A stretch of 64,000 nt of DNA from Psychrobacillus insolitus (GCF_003254155.1 NZ_QKZI01000004.1:1-64000), one strand, 5' to 3'. Shown: positions 38,262 through 48,639, counted from the first letter of the stretch. Notes: generated from the sequence alone by a model not told the origin. A program made the numbers and translations.

Positions 38262-38855
38262 TTAAATAAGCCCTTTTTCAAGTAAAATTGCTGTGAGTTG
38301 CTCTACACATTGCTCGATAGAATACTGCTCCGTATCTAAAATAATTTCTGGATTTATCGGCTCCTCATAAGGTGCACTAATGCCTGTAAAGTTTTTAATT
38401 TCTTCATTGCGTGCTTTTTTATATAAACCTTTTGGATCGCGTTTTTCGCATTCTTCTACCGAACATTTAACATATACCTCAAGAAAATCGCCCTCTTCTA
38501 CTAGTTCACGTACTAACGATCGATCTGCACGATACGGCGAGATAAATGCAGTTAAAACAATTTGTCCACTATCTACAAAAAGCTTAGCCACCTCACCAAT
38601 TCGACGAATATTTTCTTTACGGTCCTCTTCTGTGAACCCTAAATCATTGTTTAAACCGTGACGAATATTATCACCATCTAATACGTACGTTTGATTGCCT
38701 CGTTCAAATAGAGTATGGGCAAATGCATTGGCAACAGAAGATTTCCCCGATGCAGATAAACCTGTAAACCATAAAATAAAGCTTCTATGTTTATTTTTCT
38801 TATGGCGTTCCTCTTTTGCAATGGATGCCTCATGCCACACGATGTTTGTACTCAT
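38262..38855 (-). CDS. cysC: adenylylsulfate kinase
   Basis: A 197-residue P-loop kinase that phosphorylates APS to PAPS. The Walker A is [13 protein letters not shown], followed by [16 protein letters not shown] and [13 protein letters not shown] and the lid [13 protein letters not shown]. The ATG follows GGGAGG. It lies 23 bases after sat in the sulfate operon. Confidence 0.96.
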   Translation of the reverse strand: MSTNIVWHEASIAKEERHKKNKHRSFILWFTGLSASGKSSVANAFAHTLFERGNQTYVLDGDNIRHGLNNDLGFTEEDRKENIRRIGEVAKLFVDSGQIVLTAFISPYRADRSLVRELVEEGDFLEVYVKCSVEECEKRDPKGLYKKARNEEIKNFTGISAPYEEPINPEIILDTEQYSIEQCVEQLTAILLEKGLI

Positions 38856-38878
38856 TATTTATTCCTCCCTTTTTCCAT

Positions 38879-40021
38879 TTATGAAAATGCTTCTTTACGA
38901 AGTCCTTTTATTAATACTTCTACTACTTCTTTTCTACTAAATGAACTAGGTGGGATTTCACCATTTCTCAACATTTCACGTACTTTTGTACCCGATAAAA
39001 TAATACGACTTTCGGCATCGTGTGGGCATGTTTTCGTTGTTGCCATCCCTTCACAAGCTGTGCAATAAAAGCTATGTTCAAATTTAAATGGTTGAATGCC
39101 GATTTCTTCAGGTGTAAATAGCTCAAACAATTCTTGTGCCTCGTATGTTCCATAATAGTCACCCACACCAGCATGGTCACGACCGACGATGAAATGTGTG
39201 CAGCCATAGTTTTTCCGTACTAATGCATGGAAAATTGCTTCTTTTGGTCCCGCATAACGCATCGCCGCTAAAAATACACCTAGTTGTACACGTTCTTTTG
39301 GATAATATTTATCAAGTAACACTTCATAGCTTTCCATACGAATCTCTGCTGAAATATCATCTGATTTCGTTTCCCCAACTAGTGGGTTTAAAAATAAACC
39401 GTCTACACTTTCAAGAGCTACCTTTTGGATATACTCATGTGCGCGATGGACTGGGTTACGTGTTTGGAAGCCTACGATTTTTTTCCAACCATTCTTCTCA
39501 AATAGTTCACGTGTTTCCTTTGGCTCAAAAGTATATTCAGGGAATAACTTCGATGTCTTTTTGATCAATGTGATTTTACCACCTACATAGATAGCTGGAC
39601 GTTCATGAAGTTTTTTCACTCCTGGATGCGCTAAATCATCTGTTCCATATACTTGCAACGCTTCTTTTTCTTTATTTGGTGTATAAATATCAGACACTTC
39701 AATAATGCCGTACACTTCACCCTCATATGTTAACTTCGCTTGGTCGCCAATAGCTAAACCTGCCGCAGCTACCTCTTCTGTAATCGGCAATGTAATAGGG
39801 ATACTCCAAACTAGACCTGATGCAAGTCTCATATTATCTACGACAGATTCATAATCTGCCTGTGTTAAAAATCCTGCAATTGGGCTATATGCTCCAATAC
39901 CTATCAATTCCAAGTCACTTAGAGAAGTTGCATCAAGTACAATTTCCTTATTAATAGTAGTAATGTCTGTGTTTGGTTCGTACGCTTGTATTAAAACGCC
40001 GCCATGTGGTTGAATGCTCAT
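38879..40021 (-). CDS. sat: sulfate adenylyltransferase
   Basis: A 380-residue homomeric ATP sulfurylase that forms APS from sulfate and ATP. The signature motifs [13 protein letters not shown] and [13 protein letters not shown] and the zinc-ligand-like [15 protein letters not shown] are present. It overlaps the cysH stop by 4 bases (ATGA), so the two are translationally coupled. Confidence 0.96.
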   Translation of the reverse strand: MSIQPHGGVLIQAYEPNTDITTINKEIVLDATSLSDLELIGIGAYSPIAGFLTQADYESVVDNMRLASGLVWSIPITLPITEEVAAAGLAIGDQAKLTYEGEVYGIIEVSDIYTPNKEKEALQVYGTDDLAHPGVKKLHERPAIYVGGKITLIKKTSKLFPEYTFEPKETRELFEKNGWKKIVGFQTRNPVHRAHEYIQKVALESVDGLFLNPLVGETKSDDISAEIRMESYEVLLDKYYPKERVQLGVFLAAMRYAGPKEAIFHALVRKNYGCTHFIVGRDHAGVGDYYGTYEAQELFELFTPEEIGIQPFKFEHSFYCTACEGMATTKTCPHDAESRIILSGTKVREMLRNGEIPPSSFSRKEVVEVLIKGLRKEAFS

Positions 40022-40740
40022 GCTTTTCCTCCTATTTGTCGGCTATGTAAGCCGCATTCTGTTTTTCCTTGTCCTTGCCATCTTCCTTCACGTGAATCTT
40101 CTCCAGCAGTAACTTTTGATGTACAATGTTCGCAACCAATACTTGGATAACCCTGATCATGCAGTGGATTGTACGTTAGTTCATGCTTTCGTACGTAACT
40201 CCACACATCTTCCGAAGTCCAATGGATGAGAGGACAAATTTTCACTGATTCAAAATTAGTGTCTTTGTTAATGAATTGAACATGTCTGCGGGTTTCAGAT
40301 TGTTCATGACGCAAACCAGAAATCCATGCTTTTGCACCCGATAATACTTCATTCAGTGGGTCAAGTTTGCGGATTTGACAACATTGGTTTGGATCAGTTT
40401 TCCATAATTTATCGCCAAATTGGGTCGCTTGCTCCAATAAAGTTAGGGCAGGCTTCTTCATGACAATCTCAAGTGTTGGATACTTTTTACGCACGTTTTC
40501 AATCGTTTCATACGTTTCCTTAAAATGGACATCTGTATCTAAAAAAACAATTTGTGCATTAGGCTGCACTTTCGCTATTAAATCAATTAGCACAATACCT
40601 TCAATACCAAAGCTACAGGCATATACAATTTCTTTGCCATACTCTTTAAAGCTCCATTCAAGCACATTTAGTGCTCCTTTATATGTTTCATCAATATCAA
40701 ACGAAGTTGTTGGCTCTTTCCAATTTTCATACGTCAGCAC
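40018..40740 (-). CDS. cysH: phosphoadenylyl/adenylyl-sulfate reductase
   Basis: A 240-residue thioredoxin-dependent reductase producing sulfite. The cysteines CCQIRKL and GCEHCTSKV, both pairs, indicate a [4Fe-4S] cluster, as in the APS-reducing group and B. subtilis CysH; the catalytic Cys is in ECGLH at the C terminus. The start is a GTG at 40740 behind GGGGGAAG, 15 bases from cysA. Presence of cysC in the same operon leaves the in vivo substrate (APS, PAPS or both) open. Confidence 0.95.
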   Translation of the reverse strand: MLTYENWKEPTTSFDIDETYKGALNVLEWSFKEYGKEIVYACSFGIEGIVLIDLIAKVQPNAQIVFLDTDVHFKETYETIENVRKKYPTLEIVMKKPALTLLEQATQFGDKLWKTDPNQCCQIRKLDPLNEVLSGAKAWISGLRHEQSETRRHVQFINKDTNFESVKICPLIHWTSEDVWSYVRKHELTYNPLHDQGYPSIGCEHCTSKVTAGEDSREGRWQGQGKTECGLHSRQIGGKA

Positions 40741-40755
40741 AATTTCTTCCCCCTT

Positions 40756-41829
40756 TTAAATAACAAAATCTTCCGGAATAAATACTTTCATTTCTTTTGG
40801 ACGTACATAGACTACTTCACCAACCGTTAAATCCAACTGGGCATGTTCAGCTTTATTTAGCTCTACTTCTACATACGTATCGCTATCCTCACGTTTTAAT
40901 TCAATATGCCACTTGGGACCAATGGAATGGATGAAATAAACCTTTGTCGCAATGGCATCCACGCTTTTCTTTTCTCTCTCTATATTCAATTGATACGGTC
41001 TTACATAACCAACTGCATTCTTATCCATTGCATCCAGATAATCTGGCGCATCAAATTGGGCATAACCTAAATTTAACTTTCCTTTATGCAATCTCCCATG
41101 GAATAAGTTTACATTTCCTAAAAAGTCATACACGAATGGGCTCGCAGGGTTGTCATACACTTCTGACGGCGTGCCAATTTGTTCAATTTTCCCATTATTC
41201 ATAATGACTATACGATCCGCTACATCAAGCGCTTCTTCTTGATCATGTGTAACGAAAACACTTGTTACATTAATTTCATTGTGTAATTTTCGTAACCAAC
41301 TTCTTAATTCCTTCCGCACCTTTGCATCAAGAGCCCCAAAAGGCTCATCTAACAGTAACATTTGAGGTTCTACAGCGAGTGCTCTAGCTAGTGCTACACG
41401 CTGTCTTTGACCACCCGAAAGTTGGCCTGGATAACGCTTGGCAAATCCACTCAACTTGACAAGCTCTAATAACTCATTCACCTTCACTTCAATTTCTTTC
41501 TTTGAGGGACGTAACCGCTTTTTACGTACATTTAAGCCAAATGCGATATTATCAAATACCGTCATATGCTTGAATAATGCATAATGCTGAAATACAAAAC
41601 CCACATCACGCTGGTTTACATGCTTGTCAGTTAAGTCTGAACCATCAAAAGAAATGGTCCCTTCTTCAATCGATTCAAGCCCTGCAATCATACGTAGCAA
41701 TGTTGTCTTCCCCGATCCCGAAGGACCCAAAAGCGCTACTAACTCACCCTTTGGTATATTTAAACTAATATCCTTTAGTGCTTCAAACGAACCATAATGC
41801 TTAGTTACATTGGATATTTCAATTGTCAT
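40756..41829 (-). CDS. cysA: sulfate/thiosulfate ABC transporter ATP-binding protein
   Basis: A 357-residue ATPase energising sulfate import with CysT and CysW. Walker A is [13 protein letters not shown], the signature [15 protein letters not shown], Walker [13 protein letters not shown] and the switch FVTHDQEEA. The C-terminal third is the TOBE-like regulatory domain. It lies in the order expected for a sulfate transporter operon. Confidence 0.95.
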   Translation of the reverse strand: MTIEISNVTKHYGSFEALKDISLNIPKGELVALLGPSGSGKTTLLRMIAGLESIEEGTISFDGSDLTDKHVNQRDVGFVFQHYALFKHMTVFDNIAFGLNVRKKRLRPSKKEIEVKVNELLELVKLSGFAKRYPGQLSGGQRQRVALARALAVEPQMLLLDEPFGALDAKVRKELRSWLRKLHNEINVTSVFVTHDQEEALDVADRIVIMNNGKIEQIGTPSEVYDNPASPFVYDFLGNVNLFHGRLHKGKLNLGYAQFDAPDYLDAMDKNAVGYVRPYQLNIEREKKSVDAIATKVYFIHSIGPKWHIELKREDSDTYVEVELNKAEHAQLDLTVGEVVYVRPKEMKVFIPEDFVI

Positions 41830-41845
41830 ATGTCATCATCCATTC

Positions 41846-42718
41846 TTAAGCTGTTTGTTGTTTTTCTGCGCGCCATTCAATCCACGCTTTAATAGTAAGT
41901 GTCAGGATTGCAAGAAGTGACATTAAGGATGCGACAGCAAAAGCCGCAGAAAATTGATATTCATTGTATAATATTTCAACATGCAAAGGCATCGTATTGG
42001 TCATACCACGTATACGGCCAGATATGACCGATACTGCACCAAACTCACCAATGGCACGAGCATTACAAAGAATCATACCGTAAAGTAATCCCCACTTAAT
42101 ATTAGGCAATGTTACACGTACAAACATTTGCCACCCACTTGCTCCAAGTGAAATGGCTGCCTCCTCTTCCGCCTTCCCTTGCGCCTGCATAACAGGAATA
42201 AGTTCCCTTGCAACGAAAGGAAGTGTCACGAACATCGTCGCAATAACAATCCCTGGTGTGGAAAAGAGAATTTTAATACCGAGTTCTGAAAACAACGGAC
42301 CCATGACGCCTCGAGGTCCAAAAAAGAGGACGAGAACTAGACCCGCAATAACAGGTGATACTGCAAATGGTAATTCAATTAAGGATAATAATAGCTGCTT
42401 GCCTTTAAATTGAAATCTCGTAATTAGCCAAGCCGCTGCGATACCAAACACGGTATTTAACGGTACCGTAATAAGTGTTACAAGCAACGTTAACTTTATT
42501 GCATCTAACGCATCACTATTTGTAATAGCTGCAAAATAAACCCCTGAGCCTTGTTCAAAAGCTTTGACAAAAATATAAACAAGAGGGACAAGAAGGAATA
42601 TCGATAAATACAAGAACATTACAGTAATCAATACACGCTTTGTCCAGTTCGTTTCCTTTTTGACCGCTGTTGGTTTATGTATATGTTTTCCCTCATTTTT
42701 TACTAGATCTGTAGCCAT
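41846..42718 (-). CDS. cysW: sulfate ABC transporter permease CysW
   Basis: A 290-residue permease with about six transmembrane helices and the cytoplasmic loop motif EEEAAISLGASGWQMFVRVTLP that docks on CysA. A strong AGGAGGTGATGTA precedes the ATG, 11 bases after cysT. Confidence 0.94.
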   Translation of the reverse strand: MATDLVKNEGKHIHKPTAVKKETNWTKRVLITVMFLYLSIFLLVPLVYIFVKAFEQGSGVYFAAITNSDALDAIKLTLLVTLITVPLNTVFGIAAAWLITRFQFKGKQLLLSLIELPFAVSPVIAGLVLVLFFGPRGVMGPLFSELGIKILFSTPGIVIATMFVTLPFVARELIPVMQAQGKAEEEAAISLGASGWQMFVRVTLPNIKWGLLYGMILCNARAIGEFGAVSVISGRIRGMTNTMPLHVEILYNEYQFSAAFAVASLMSLLAILTLTIKAWIEWRAEKQQTA

Positions 42719-42729
42719 TACATCACCTC

Positions 42730-43569
42730 CTATTCACCTTGCATTTCATGCTTTCTACTCCATTTTTGAAGTAAATTAATAATAATGAGACAAAGGAAAG
42801 ACACAACAAGCATCACAGCAGCAATTGCTGTTGCACCTGCATAATCGAATTGTTCCAGCTTCGTCATGATCATAAGTGGTGCAATTTCTGTATTCATCGG
42901 CATATTTCCCGCGATAAAAATGACCGAACCATATTCCCCAATACCACGTGCAAAGGCTAGTGAAAATCCAGTAAGCAACGATGGCAACAATTCTGGAAAA
43001 ATGACTTTAGTGAAAATTTGCTTTTTCGTTGCACCCAAACTGGATGCTGCCTCTTCCACTTCTTTTTCTATATTTTCAAGCACTGGTTGGATTATCCGAA
43101 CTACGAATGGTAAGCCAATAAACACTAAAGCAACCGTAATTCCTAGTGGGGTAAAGGCAACCTTTATGTTTAATAGGGTAAAAAATTGCCCTATCCAACC
43201 ATCTTCTGCATACAATGTCGTCAGTGCAATACCTGCAACAGCTGTCGGAAGTGCAAATGGTAAATCGATCAGCCCATCAATAAGACGCTTTCCTGGGAAA
43301 CTATAACGTACTAGCACCCAAGCAATCATTAAACCAAACACGGCATTTATTAACGCAGCGGAAAACGCAGTTAAAAAACTAATTTTATATGCATGTAACA
43401 CTCGGTCACTTGTTACTACTTCAATGAACCCTTGCCACCCCAGTTTGGAAGACTCAATAAATACCATGGACAACGGAATGAGAACAATTATACTCAAATA
43501 CATTGTCGTAATACCCATGGTTAGTCCAAAACCAGGTAGGACGTTCTTTTTTCTTCGTTTTCTCTTCAT
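42730..43569 (-). CDS. cysT: sulfate ABC transporter permease CysT
   Basis: A 279-residue permease, first of the two membrane subunits, with the docking loop EEAASSLGATKKQIFTKVIFPEL and the family motif FARGIGEYGSVIFIAGN. The ATG at 43569 follows GGTGG at 8 bases; the frame extends 5 codons upstream into that site. Confidence 0.94.
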   Translation of the reverse strand: MKRKRRKKNVLPGFGLTMGITTMYLSIIVLIPLSMVFIESSKLGWQGFIEVVTSDRVLHAYKISFLTAFSAALINAVFGLMIAWVLVRYSFPGKRLIDGLIDLPFALPTAVAGIALTTLYAEDGWIGQFFTLLNIKVAFTPLGITVALVFIGLPFVVRIIQPVLENIEKEVEEAASSLGATKKQIFTKVIFPELLPSLLTGFSLAFARGIGEYGSVIFIAGNMPMNTEIAPLMIMTKLEQFDYAGATAIAAVMLVVSFLCLIIINLLQKWSRKHEMQGE

Positions 43570-43602
43570 TTCACATACCACCAATCAGTTCACTGCATCT
43601 AT

Positions 43603-44619
43603 TTATTCATAAAACGAGTCAAATACTCCACCATCTTTAAAATGTGTTTCGTGTGCTTCTTTCCAGCTACCGAACACTTCATCTATCGTGAATAATTTAA
43701 TTTCTGGGAATTGATCTTTGTATTTTGCTACTACATCTACGTTACGAGGTCGAAAATAGTTTTTTGCAGCAATTTCTTGACCTTCAACTGTGTATAAATA
43801 GTTTAAATAAGCCTCTGCCACTTCTTCTGTACCTCTTTCATCCACAACACTATCCACTACAGCAACAGAAGGTTCTGCTAAAATGCTCGTTGACGGCGCG
43901 ATAATTTCAAATTCATCTTCACCAAATTCTTTTAATGAAAGGAATGCTTCATTTTCCCAAGAAATTAATACATCACCTAAACCTTTTTCAACAAAAGTAG
44001 TTGTAGATCCTCGTGCACCAGAGTCAAGAACCTCTACATTTTTATAAATACTTTGAACAAATTCTTTTGTTTTTTCTTCATCATTATCAAATTTTTCAAG
44101 CCCATAACCCCATGCAGCCAAGTAATTCCAACGTGCACCACCTGATGTTTTAGGATTTGATGTGACAACTGATATGTCTTTCTTCGTTAAATCATCCCAG
44201 TCCTTAATACCTTTTGGGTTATCCTTGCGAACTAAAAAAACAATTGTTGACGTATATGGTGCCGAGTTATCATCTAAACGTTCAATCCAATCACTATTTA
44301 ATAAATCTTGATTACCGATCGCATCAATATCATATGCTAATGCCAATGTCACAACATCAGCTTCTAGTCCATCAATCACCGAACGCGCTTGACTCCCGGA
44401 ACCACCATGTGATTGATGGATTTTCACTTCTTGACCCTGTTCTTCTTTCCAATACTTCGCGAATGCTTCGTTAAACTCTTGGTATAGTTCCCTTGTCGGA
44501 TCATATGACACATTCAAAATTTCTACAGTCCCATTCCCATTTTCTTCACCACATCCAGATAGTAGTAATAATGTAGAAAGAATAAAAGCAGTACTCTTAA
44601 ATAATACTTTCCTTTTCAT
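43603..44619 (-). CDS. sbp: sulfate-binding lipoprotein
   Basis: A 338-residue substrate-binding lipoprotein. The lipobox is LLLSGCG, followed by the Sbp hallmark [14 protein letters not shown] and [13 protein letters not shown]. The ATG at 44619 follows GAGGGGG; the frame is open 18 codons upstream without a binding site. It heads the operon sbp-cysTWA-cysH-sat-cysC-small gene. Confidence 0.94.
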   Translation of the reverse strand: MKRKVLFKSTAFILSTLLLLSGCGEENGNGTVEILNVSYDPTRELYQEFNEAFAKYWKEEQGQEVKIHQSHGGSGSQARSVIDGLEADVVTLALAYDIDAIGNQDLLNSDWIERLDDNSAPYTSTIVFLVRKDNPKGIKDWDDLTKKDISVVTSNPKTSGGARWNYLAAWGYGLEKFDNDEEKTKEFVQSIYKNVEVLDSGARGSTTTFVEKGLGDVLISWENEAFLSLKEFGEDEFEIIAPSTSILAEPSVAVVDSVVDERGTEEVAEAYLNYLYTVEGQEIAAKNYFRPRNVDVVAKYKDQFPEIKLFTIDEVFGSWKEAHETHFKDGGVFDSFYE

Positions 44620-44706
44620 GGCAAAATGCCCCCTCATTATTTTTACTTTGCCTTCAGTAGTACCAATCAGCAAATTAAGCCTATCAGTTAAGTATGTATT
44701 TAGTTT

Positions 44707-44757
44707 TTAAAAAAAGACTTCACATTGAAAGAGATTCCCCCTCTTCAATATGAAGCC
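44707..44757 (-). terminator. hairpin and T-run in the leader of the cys operon
   Basis: The minus strand forms CTTCATATTGAAGAG / TCTTTCAATGTGAAG (one bulge, one wobble) followed by T7. It lies about 90 bases upstream of the sbp start and about 50 bases after the predicted transcription start, so it probably acts as an attenuator. No known riboswitch fits in the short leader. Confidence 0.7.
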
Positions 44758-44789
44758 TCTAGCTTTCTAGTAAGCATCAGTATTTATCA

Positions 44790-44842
44790 ATTCCAACCAT
44801 TCTTATAGACATAGTATATAAGAATGGTTGGAATAATGTCAA
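44790..44842 (-). promoter_or_regulatory. cys operon promoter with 18-bp perfect inverted repeat
   Basis: The minus strand has TTGACA (44837-44842), an 18-base spacer and TATACT (44813-44818). A perfect 18-bp inverted repeat (44790-44807 and 44817-44834, ATTCCAACCATTCTTATA) has one arm exactly between -35 and -10 and the other at the transcription start. This is a strong candidate operator for a sulfur regulator such as CymR; the protein is inferred. Confidence 0.75.
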
Positions 44843-44990
44843 TACTTTGTTTTTGGATAACAGTAAAAACTAAAATTAAATGAATAATGCTCGTTCCTAA
44901 AGTAAAAAAACAGCTAATGCGCCCTTTTTCTATTTGGACTTTTATAGTTCACTTTGCACAAAACTTACGATAATAGGATAAATGAGAAAG

Positions 44991-45035
44991 ACAGAGATGA
45001 GCTACGTGACTGCGTCATGTAGCTCATCTCTGTTT
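44991..45035 (+). terminator. long hairpin with short T-run
   Basis: ACAGAGATGAGCTACGTGAC (44991-45010) pairs with 45014-45033-type sequence GTCATGTAGCTCATCTCTGT over 20 positions with one G-U pair, followed by TTTC. No gene ends nearby. Confidence 0.6.
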
Positions 45036-45451
45036 TCGGTCTTCCTATTACGATTGTTTGTCCATCGCTCCCCTAAAATATCGAAGGGAAAAGGGCAAAT
45101 GCTTTTGGGAATAAAAGAGGAAATCCTTTTCTATGTAATAATCAACGCCTGAAGATGCAATTTCAGGCTCCATCGGCTCTTCTACAAAATAATGCTTACT
45201 TATTTTTATAGAAGAGTTCCTTGTCTATATAAGTTACTAGAAGAAAACAAGATTCTGTTTAGAAGTGGTTCAAAAAAGTGGAGAAGCATTCATCCAAGTA
45301 AGACGTGACATGAAAGCCGAAATATCATCTTCGGCGTCCTATTTAGGTAAGCATGCGGCTCCTCTCTTCTTAACCAAAGCTTTCACACAATAATTCCGAT
45401 TATTTTTGGAGAGCGGCGGACAGCCATGAGTTACACAATTATAAAAAGAGG

Positions 45452-45496
45452 AATGGGCGAGAAAGTGACGCGGTCGCTTTCTCACCCATTTTTTGT
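45452..45496 (+). terminator. intrinsic terminator-like hairpin
   Basis: AATGGGCGAGAAAGTGAC pairs with GTCGCTTTCTCACCCATT (two G-U/A-C positions), tiny loop, then T6. No gene ends just upstream on the plus strand. Confidence 0.65.
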
Positions 45497-45765
45497 CTTT
45501 TAAGTAGTTTTGTAAGCTAAAAAAACCGTCCAGAGCTATCTAGAAAAAATAGTAAAAATCGCGTTCAAAATCAATGGGATTCTTATACTTGCTTATTATT
45601 TAAAATTATATTCCGTTACAATTTTTTCACGGTCAGTTGTTAGATCATTGTAGTATTCATATAAGCAAATACCTAAAAACGAAAAATAGTACATTGAAAC
45701 CTCAGTAATATTATCTACATTATCATTTTATACCCCATAAGGTATTTAGTTGATTTTTTTCTTTT

Positions 45766-45800
45766 AAAAAAAACCTTCCTTCATTGAAGAAGTTAGGCTT
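45766..45800 (-). terminator. intrinsic terminator of the SDR gene
   Basis: The minus strand forms CTTCTTCA-ATGAAGGAAG-type pairing followed by T8, right after the stop at 45817. Confidence 0.75.
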
Positions 45801-45816
45801 TAAAATTATCACACAA

Positions 45817-46533
45817 TTAAGGATTTGTTGACCATAATCCAGCTGATTTAAGTAGAACTCTTGGGTTCATTTTAAGCTGAGCTACCATGAAGTCTGCGAT
45901 ATCTTCTGGTTGCATTACTTTTTCAGGATTGCCATCTGTTAATTTTAACTCCACTGCCATATCAGTAGCTACTGTACTCGGTGTTAATGTAGTAACACGA
46001 ATGTTTTGCTTTCTAACTTCTAGCATTAATGATTCACTTAATGCAATTACAGCTGCTTTTGAAGCACTATAAGCACTCGTTACAGGCGAACCTTTTTGAC
46101 CCGCAGTAGATGAAATATTAATGATGTCTCCTGTTTGTCTTTCGATCATTTCAGGTAATACCGCTCTAGTTACGTAATACACACCCATTACATTTACTTG
46201 AATAATTTTCGCCCAGTCTTCTGGATCTACTTCAAGGAAGTTACCGAATTTAGAGATCCCTGCATTATTTACTAAAATATCAATTGCACCTAGTTCAGTT
46301 TTAATTGATTCAACTGCTGCATTTACTGACTCCATATTAGAAACGTCTGCAGTAGCTAATGAAACCTTCACACCAAATTCTTGTAACTCAGCTGCTACTT
46401 TTTCTAAATTTTCAATAGTTCGTCCTAATAGTCCAACGTTAATGCCCTCTTTTGCGAATGCGATTGCCGTTGCTCTTCCTATTCCTCTACCCGCTCCAGT
46501 AATAAGTGCAGTCTTGCCAGTAATTAATTGCAT
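45817..46533 (-). CDS. short-chain dehydrogenase, 3-ketoacyl-ACP reductase-like
   Basis: A 238-residue SDR with [19 protein letters not shown], the catalytic Ser (ISSTAGQKG) and YSASKAAV. The GRT after beta-2 suggests NADP. It resembles the stand-alone FabG-like reductases of Bacillus that are outside the fatty-acid operon. The substrate is unknown. It is monocistronic. Confidence 0.88.
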   Translation of the reverse strand: MQLITGKTALITGAGRGIGRATAIAFAKEGINVGLLGRTIENLEKVAAELQEFGVKVSLATADVSNMESVNAAVESIKTELGAIDILVNNAGISKFGNFLEVDPEDWAKIIQVNVMGVYYVTRAVLPEMIERQTGDIINISSTAGQKGSPVTSAYSASKAAVIALSESLMLEVRKQNIRVTTLTPSTVATDMAVELKLTDGNPEKVMQPEDIADFMVAQLKMNPRVLLKSAGLWSTNP

Positions 46534-46715
46534 ATGTATCTCCCCTAACTATTTTTATTTATTGCATCTCGAGTTCATTCTTCTATATAAATAGATTACC
46601 TTTATCAAGGATAATTGTATAATAAACCGGCTTATAAAACTTTTATTTTACAAAGAAAATATAATACACTGGCCATTTTACATAAGCCAAACCATGCAAA
46701 TCTTTATACTTTCTC

Positions 46716-46752
46716 ATTCAAAAAAAGAGGAGAATATTTCCCCTCTTTTGTG
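46716..46752 (-). terminator. intrinsic terminator of the DUF1292 gene
   Basis: The minus strand forms AAAAGAGG-GGAAATATTCT-CCTCTTTT followed by more T, 10 bases after the stop. Confidence 0.8.
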
Positions 46753-46759
46753 TAATCAG

Positions 46760-47053
46760 TTATTCTACTTCTGTTGCTGCCGCTTCTTCTAATTCTTTAA
46801 AAGCTGCAGACACTTTATCAAATTCCTCATCCGTATCGATGAAGGATAATTCCTCGTCATCTTCTACTCGGAAAAAGAACAAATCCATATCTTCTTCTGA
46901 TTCAGATTCAATATCATCGGTAAAACCTACAGCCGCATATTGGATTTCATCAACAGTTAACAAACCAAGCACTTCCATCTCTTGCTCTTCGTCGTTTTCA
47001 TCTAGCACCATAAAAATTGCCCCAACTTCAATTTTCTCTAATTCTTCTTCCAT
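46760..47053 (-). CDS. DUF1292 family protein
   Basis: A 97-residue, strongly acidic protein (about a third Glu/Asp) with the DUF1292 pattern of beta strands: IFMVLDENDEEQEMEVLGLL, IQYAAVGF and LFFFRVED. Related to the B. subtilis YrzB group, function unknown. The ATG at 47053 follows GAGGAGG at 8 bases; the longer frame lacks support. It is monocistronic. Confidence 0.85.
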   Translation of the reverse strand: MEEELEKIEVGAIFMVLDENDEEQEMEVLGLLTVDEIQYAAVGFTDDIESESEEDMDLFFFRVEDDEELSFIDTDEEFDKVSAAFKELEEAAATEVE

Positions 47054-47221
47054 TCTAAATTCCTCCTCACATAATTTCATCCTACGTTACTTTTCAACTT
47101 ACATACCTAATTATCCAACATTACGTATTTTTTAGCAAAAATAAAAGAACCAAACCTTATTAGTTATATGAAGGCTTGGTTCTATTTATGCAAACAAATC
47201 ATAATGGAATGTGCTAATACT

Positions 47222-47650
47222 TTATAATCCCCAATCTAATTTTAGAATATCTTTAATCCGCATTAGGTTTTCATTACCAATACTCTCAGATATTTTTCTT
47301 TCTAAATCTACCTTTAGGGACTTATATGTCTCATAACATTCTTCACCTAATGCAGTTAACTGTAAGCATTTGTCTCTTTTATTATTTTCTACTGAAAAAA
47401 TCTCTACTAATCCTTTTGCTTCCAGACTTCTAATCAATTTATGAGTTGCTTGTCTTGAAATAGTTACATTTTTGGAAATATACGAAATGGTAGGTTTTTT
47501 TTTGTATATCCTAGCTATGATATACCATTCTGAAGTTGAAATATTAATATCACTACTGTCATTCCATAAATTCTCGGCCATTTTTCGAAGTAGAACGTGT
47601 CGCTCGCTTAGTAAGTCTATAAAATCTAGGTTTTGGAATTCATCATTCAA
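47222..47650 (-). CDS. MarR-family transcriptional regulator
   Basis: A 142-residue winged-helix regulator. The recognition region is ISYISKNVTISRQATHKLIRSLEAKGLVEI and the wing is NNKRDKCLQLTALG. The start is a TTG at 47650 preceded by GGAGTGAGAGGT. The longer frame to 47701 runs over the -10 of its own promoter, so it cannot be right. It diverges from the CarD-family gene and probably regulates both through the shared palindrome at 47705-47723. Confidence 0.88.
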   Translation of the reverse strand: MNDEFQNLDFIDLLSERHVLLRKMAENLWNDSSDINISTSEWYIIARIYKKKPTISYISKNVTISRQATHKLIRSLEAKGLVEIFSVENNKRDKCLQLTALGEECYETYKSLKVDLERKISESIGNENLMRIKDILKLDWGL

Positions 47651-47682
47651 ACCTCTCACTCCTATCACTTTCACTGCTACCA

Positions 47683-47745
47683 AATATACAAAACCCGTCA
47701 ATAATTGTCAACTAAATTGACAATTCAGGTCATTTGATTTAAAAT
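47683..47745. promoter_or_regulatory. divergent marR / carD promoters sharing one palindrome
   Basis: The minus promoter is TTGACA (47706-47711), 17 bases, TATATT (47683-47688). The plus promoter is TTGACA (47717-47722), 17 bases, TAAAAT (47740-47745). Both -35 boxes are the two arms of TTGTCAA-CTAAA-TTGACAA (47705-47723). A MarR dimer bound there would block both genes. Confidence 0.85.
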
Positions 47746-47783
47746 TAACTTTGTTGATGATTTTACATTAGGAGGAGTTTAGA

Positions 47784-48299
47784 GTGTTTAATGTTGGCGA
47801 TTTAATCATGTATTCCACACATGGAATATGTCAAATAGACGAGGTATGTGAAAAAACATATTTGGACGTTACAAAAATTTATTATGTTTTACATCCACTT
47901 AATAATAACAAACTAAAAATTAGCACCCCTGTAGATAATGATAAAGTAATGATGCTCGAAATTATGGATAAAGAAAGAGCAGAAACAATATTAGAATCAT
48001 TTAAATTACCAGGTATCGAGTGGATCGAAAACAATAAAGAAAGAAACAAAGTCTATTCTGATATTGTGAACAGTGGTAATCGTGAAGAGATTTCTAAAAT
48101 ACTCAGTACGTTAAAACAAAAAAGCCAAGAAGCCATAGACGACAAAGTAAAATTTGTTGATCAAGATAAAGCACTTTTAACTTCATTACAAAATATATTA
48201 TTTTCAGAACTAGCATACTCTTTGGGCGTTAGTACTGACTCAATATTTGAAACTGTCGATAATTACATTAACATACAGAAGGAAAATACCACTGACTAA
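47784..48299 (+). CDS. CarD-family transcriptional regulator
   Basis: A 171-residue protein with an N-terminal RNA-polymerase-interacting domain of the CarD/CdnL/TRCF type (FNVGDLIMYSTHGICQIDEV, KIYYVLHPL) and a helical C-terminal domain that usually contacts the promoter. The GTG start follows AGGAGG at 8 bases. It diverges from a MarR gene and shares its operator. CarD proteins stabilise open complexes at rRNA and other promoters. Confidence 0.88.
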   Translation: MFNVGDLIMYSTHGICQIDEVCEKTYLDVTKIYYVLHPLNNNKLKISTPVDNDKVMMLEIMDKERAETILESFKLPGIEWIENNKERNKVYSDIVNSGNREEISKILSTLKQKSQEAIDDKVKFVDQDKALLTSLQNILFSELAYSLGVSTDSIFETVDNYINIQKENTTD

Positions 48300-48639
48300 A
48301 TTTTCTTGATCATTATATATAAAAAGGTACTTCGTCAAATGACGTTGGTGAAGAACTTTACTCGTCTATAATTTATTTATTTATTTGTCGCGGCACTGTC
48401 CAGAAAGTCAGGAAAACTGATTTTTGAGGCAGTCTTTTTTATATAGTTTTTCAAATCTTGTTCTCTATATCTATTTGAACTTATGTTTCCTATATTCTCT
48501 TAGCTGATTTTCGTTCCGAGCGGCGACTCCAGTGGGATTAGCGTGACAGGTGAGACCCCACCGGAGCGCGCCCGCTCGTAACGAAAATCAGCGTGGATCA
48601 GGATTTTATTTTACCAACGTCATATATTGTACAACCTAT
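48300..48639. other. intergenic region holding repeat copy D, no gene
   Basis: It includes repeat copy D and an AT-rich stretch. Nothing else could be supported. Confidence 0.65.
48452..48635 (+). repeat. structured inverted-end repeat, copy D (internal deletion)
   Basis: The core 48505-48589 keeps both inverted ends but lacks about 42 bases of the centre (the CGCGGTTTTCGCG hairpin and GAGGAGGCTCACCGC). Its left end reads GTTCCGAG while its right end reads CTCGTAAC, so here the arms mismatch at one position. The tail ending TTGTACAACC is retained. Confidence 0.85.

Larger units (their letters stand above)
44843..45765. other. intergenic region with hairpins and repeats, no gene
   Basis: About 0.9 kb without a credible gene. 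It contains a short repeat at about 44905, hairpins at 44991-45031 and 45452-45496, and the words GGTAAGCATGCGGCTCCTCT (45353) and ACCGTCCAGAGC (45525), which recur near 52558 and 52604. Confidence 0.65.

Noticed and set aside
44620-44790. SAM riboswitch or T-box in the sulfate operon leader
   Set aside because: Neither S-box core sequences nor a T-box motif is present; the leader between promoter and terminator is only about 50 bases.
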